Origin: Tsukamurella sp. TY48 | GTDB lineage: Bacteria; Actinomycetota; Actinomycetes; Mycobacteriales; Mycobacteriaceae | Assembly: GCF_019656655.1 (NCBI RefSeq) | Contig: NZ_BPMV01000001.1 | Span: 3,139,786 to 3,203,785, forward strand | DNA length: 64,000 nucleotides | Direction: 5' to 3' | Shown here: piece after piece, positions 56,727 to 64,000 of the stretch | Position numbering within the stretch: position 1 is the stretch's first letter | Layout of the letters: the number at the start of each line of letters is the position of its first letter | Translations under genes and position numbers: made by a program | The notes under the pieces: model-generated | The model's database searches: none | Seen by the model: the letters and a program-made list of their open reading frames with translations, nothing else | What the model was told of the DNA's origin: nothing

Positions 56727-57980
56727 GTGGGTGAGAAGTTTCTAGTGCATGGCGGAGCCCGGTTGACCGGCGAGGTCACCGTGGGCGGCGCGAAGAACAG
56801 CGTCCTCAAACTGATGGCGGCGGCGTTGCTCGCGGAGGGCACGTCGGTGCTCACCAATTGCCCCGAGATCCTGGACGTGCCCCTGATGGCGGACGTCCTG
56901 CGCGGTCTCGGTGCGGAGGTGGAGCTCGACGGGGACACGGCGCGCATCACCACGCCGGCCGTGCTCAATCACCGCGCGGACTTCGACGCGGTCAAGCAGT
57001 TCCGCGCCTCGGTGTGCGTGCTGGGTCCGCTGATGGCGCGCGAGCACCGCGCCGTGGTGGCGCTCCCGGGTGGCGACGCGATCGGATCGCGCCCCCTGGA
57101 CATGCACCAGTCCGGGTTGCGCGCCCTCGGTGCGACGAGCTCGATCGAGCACGGATGTGTTGTGGCTCAGGCAGATTCGCTGACCGGTGCGGAGATCACC
57201 CTGGAGTTCCCCTCGGTGGGGGCCACGGAGAACATCCTCATGGCGGCGGTTCTCGCCAGCGGTCTCACGGTGATCAGCAATGTGGCCCGCGAGCCGGAGA
57301 TCGTGGATCTGTGCACGATGCTGGTGCAGATGGGTGCCGATATCGAGGGGATCGGGACCGACACCCTGATGGTGCGGGGAGTGGAGAAGCTGCACCCCAC
57401 GGAGCACCGGGTGATCGGCGACCGCATCGTGGCGGCCACGTGGGGATTCGCCGCGGTGATGACCCGCGGCGACATCACGGTGAACGGGATCGCCCCCGAC
57501 ACCCTGGGTGTCGTCCTGCAGAAGCTGCAGGACGCCGGCGCCACGGTCACCGAGCGTGCCGACGGTTTCCGCATCGCCTCGCCCGAGCGTCCGCACGCCG
57601 TGAACGTGGCGACCCTCCCGTTCCCGGGATTCCCGACCGACCTGCAGCCGATGGCCATCGGCATGGCGTGCGTCGCGGACGGCACGTCGATGATCACCGA
57701 GAACGTCTTCGAGGCGCGGTTCCGTTTCGTCGAGGAGATGGTGCGGCTGGGTGCGGATGCCCGCACCGACGGTCATCACGCCGTGATCAGGGGAGTGGAG
57801 CAGCTCTCGAGCGCACCCGTCTGGTCGACCGACATCCGTGCCGGCGTGGGCCTGGTGCTGGCGGGCCTGTGCGCCGACGGGGTGACCGAGGTGCACGACG
57901 TCTTCCACATCGACCGCGGATATCCGAACTTCGTGGGGGTGCTGACCGCGCTGGGCGGACGGATCGAGCGGGTTTCCTGA
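56727..57980 (+). CDS. murA: UDP-N-acetylglucosamine 1-carboxyvinyltransferase
   Basis: A 417-residue enzyme for the first committed step of peptidoglycan synthesis, adding enolpyruvate to UDP-GlcNAc. The N-terminal [17 protein letters not shown] and [13 protein letters not shown] segments are standard. The residue that is Cys115 in E. coli is Asp117 here ([11 protein letters not shown]), the substitution known in M. tuberculosis to give fosfomycin insensitivity. GTG 56727 fits the leaderless promoter. It precedes the rRNA operon as in mycobacteria. Confidence 0.97.
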   Translation: MGEKFLVHGGARLTGEVTVGGAKNSVLKLMAAALLAEGTSVLTNCPEILDVPLMADVLRGLGAEVELDGDTARITTPAVLNHRADFDAVKQFRASVCVLGPLMAREHRAVVALPGGDAIGSRPLDMHQSGLRALGATSSIEHGCVVAQADSLTGAEITLEFPSVGATENILMAAVLASGLTVISNVAREPEIVDLCTMLVQMGADIEGIGTDTLMVRGVEKLHPTEHRVIGDRIVAATWGFAAVMTRGDITVNGIAPDTLGVVLQKLQDAGATVTERADGFRIASPERPHAVNVATLPFPGFPTDLQPMAIGMACVADGTSMITENVFEARFRFVEEMVRLGADARTDGHHAVIRGVEQLSSAPVWSTDIRAGVGLVLAGLCADGVTEVHDVFHIDRGYPNFVGVLTALGGRIERVS

Positions 57981-58048
57981 CTCGATAGCCCCTGCGGGCG
58001 CGGAACAGCGCGGATGACGCGCATGTTTCCCACCCCTGACCTGCCGAT

Positions 58049-58077
58049 TTGTGTACTGCGCTCGATGTGTGTAACTT
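58049..58077 (+). promoter_or_regulatory. Possible distal rrn promoter
   Basis: TTGTGT (58049-58054), a 17-base spacer and TAACTT (58072-58077). Weaker than the two downstream promoters, and about 620 bases from 16S. Confidence 0.4.
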
Positions 58078-58315
58078 ATTTCAAGTCAGCGCGCCACGGC
58101 GCCGCCCGGAGGGCCCACCGAGACCAGCTTCTAGCTGGGATTTCGAAGCCGCCACCGGATGTCGGAAACCGGGACTGATCGGAAACGATCATCGCGCTGG
58201 CCAACACGGAAGAGAACCTACGAACTCGAACGCGCTTCACGGCGGGTTCGTGAGGCTCTCCCATGTGGTGCGGCGGACTCAGACCGAGTCCGGCCGCAGC
58301 CCGCCGGAAGGCGAG

Positions 58316-58344
58316 TTGCGGACGAGAATCCGGTCTGCTAAGCT
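58316..58344 (+). promoter_or_regulatory. rrn promoter P1
   Basis: TTGCGG (58316-58321), a 17-base spacer and TAAGCT (58339-58344), followed by AGAACGGTTGC, a start region nearly repeated after the next promoter. Confidence 0.7.
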
Positions 58345-58370
58345 AGAACGGTTGCTCCGAGCAGCCCGCC

Positions 58371-58399
58371 TTGACAGGCGGAGAGCGAGGATGTAACCT
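58371..58399 (+). promoter_or_regulatory. rrn promoter P2
   Basis: Consensus TTGACA (58371-58376), a 17-base spacer and TAACCT (58394-58399), followed by GGAACGGTTGC. It is the best promoter in the window. Confidence 0.82.
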
Positions 58400-58486
58400 G
58401 GAACGGTTGCCTGCGAAGGTATCCAATCCGCCAAAAACACTACGAATTCTTCGGGATTCGTTGGGCGGTGCGGGCCGCGTTGGGCG

Positions 58487-58506
58487 TGTTCTTTGAGAAC
58501 TCAACA
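58487..58506 (+). promoter_or_regulatory. boxA-like antitermination site of the rrn leader
   Basis: TGTTCTTTGAGAACTCAACA matches the TTTGAGAACTCAA element of actinobacterial rrn leaders and can form a small GTTCT/AGAAC hairpin. A related copy precedes 23S. Confidence 0.7.
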
Positions 58507-58525
58507 GTGTGTCGATGAATTGTCA

Positions 58526-58544
58526 GTGCCAAATTTTTTGGCAC
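58526..58544 (+). other. Leader hairpin ahead of 16S
   Basis: GTGCCAAA and TTTGGCAC form a perfect 8-bp stem with a TTT loop, about 150 bases before 16S. It may be a processing or antitermination element. Confidence 0.45.
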
Positions 58545-58694
58545 GCATGGAACAACGTTTCTGTTGTTTTGTGTTGTGGCTTTTCTCGTTTATTTCTTTG
58601 CGAGATATATTTTTGAAGACATTGATTTTGTCAGTGTTTTCGTTTTGTTCAGGATTTCCTGATTATGCTGAAACATTTTGTGTTTCTAGTGTTT

Positions 58695-63716
<5,022 letters not shown>

Positions 63717-63855
63717 ACACATAACATTCGCCAAAACGAACACGTGTGTGCTAACAAGAGCATGTAACAATGAAGAATCCAGCCGCTTCGACGGTTGGGT
63801 CGCGTCCACTATGCAATGTCTGAGACAGCACACGACTGTGTGTTTGTTTCGCAGT
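63717..63855 (+). other. 23S-5S spacer
   Basis: 139 bases with no gene. The first bases (ACACACATAACA) pair with the GT-rich DNA just ahead of 23S, forming the processing stem. Confidence 0.7.
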
Positions 63856-63974
63856 GTTACGGCGGCCATAGCGGAGGGGAAACGCCCGGCTCCATTCCGA
63901 ACCCGGAAGCTAAGCCCTCCAGCGCCGATGGTACTGCACTCGTGAGGGTGTGGGAGAGTAGGACACCGCCGGAC
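63856..63974 (+). rRNA. rrf: 5S ribosomal RNA
   Basis: About 119 bases beginning GTTACGGCGGCCATAGCGG and ending ACACCGCCGGAC. It contains the universal CCGAACCCGGAAGCTAAG segment. The ends pair (TACGGCGG with CCGCCGGA). The remaining 26 bases of the window show no clear terminator. Confidence 0.93.
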
Positions 63975-64000
63975 TAAAATTAGATACAGGATGAAAGCCC

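Larger units (their letters stand above)
57981..58694 (+). other. rRNA operon promoter and leader region
   Basis: 714 bases with no convincing gene. It contains three promoter-like pairs, an antitermination boxA-like site and a GTGCCAAA/TTTGGCAC hairpin, ending in a T-rich leader just ahead of the 16S gene. The last 200 bases are notably AT-rich compared with the rest of the window. Confidence 0.8.

Overview
The window is high-GC, almost fully coding DNA from an actinobacterium of the mycolic-acid group (Mycobacteriales). The evidence is an mce lipid-import operon with Mce-associated genes, a fused AtpFH (b-delta) ATP synthase subunit, a Rho with a long polar N-terminal insert, a MurA with Asp in place of the catalytic Cys, DUF3558 lipoproteins, a 16S-23S spacer without tRNA genes, and many probable leaderless genes. 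The backbone argS-lysA-hom-thrC-thrB-rho-rpmE-prfA-prmC-sua5-wecA-atpIBEFHAGDC-DUF2550-cobalamin adenosyltransferase-murA-rrn is the order known from Mycobacterium. Genus is not fixed; a Tsukamurella-like organism is my low-confidence guess.

Layout. 0-8.9 kb: a partial gene, a hot-dog thioesterase, a GNAT acetyltransferase, then SNF2 helicase, SWIM-finger protein, SbcD-like nuclease and SbcC-like ATPase on the plus strand. 8.9-13.4 kb (minus strand): acyl-CoA ligase, two tandem DUF3558 lipoproteins made by segmental duplication, a small helical protein translationally coupled to one of them, an SRPBCC protein and a small membrane protein with a possible 31-residue partner. 13.4-22.5 kb: CtpE-type P-ATPase, two small unknowns, a universal stress protein coupled to a copper amine oxidase, a FUSC-type membrane protein, a trypsin-fold-like lipoprotein that may have lost its catalytic His, and tRNA-Arg(CCG).

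22.7-36.2 kb: argS, the lysine/threonine genes (overlapping or tightly spaced), rho with a long leader, a membrane Ser/Thr kinase inserted between rho and rpmE, then rpmE, prfA, prmC and sua5. 36.2-46.0 kb (minus strand): a full mce operon (two YrbE permeases, MceA-F, two Mce-associated proteins) sits between sua5 and wecA, which are adjacent in Mycobacterium. It has a palindrome overlapping its probable -10 box and a 16-bp hairpin separating the last gene. 46.3-57.98 kb: wecA, the ATP synthase operon, DUF2550, adenosyltransferase and murA. 58.0-64 kb: an rRNA operon with at least two well-formed promoters, boxA-like antitermination sites, 16S, 23S and 5S genes.

The strongest leads for new biology are the DUF3558 cluster (duplicated lipoproteins, a coupled helical partner, repeated palindromes, and a kinase elsewhere in the window with a DUF3558-like outer domain), the putative pseudoprotease lipoprotein, and the operator architecture ahead of the amine oxidase and mce genes.
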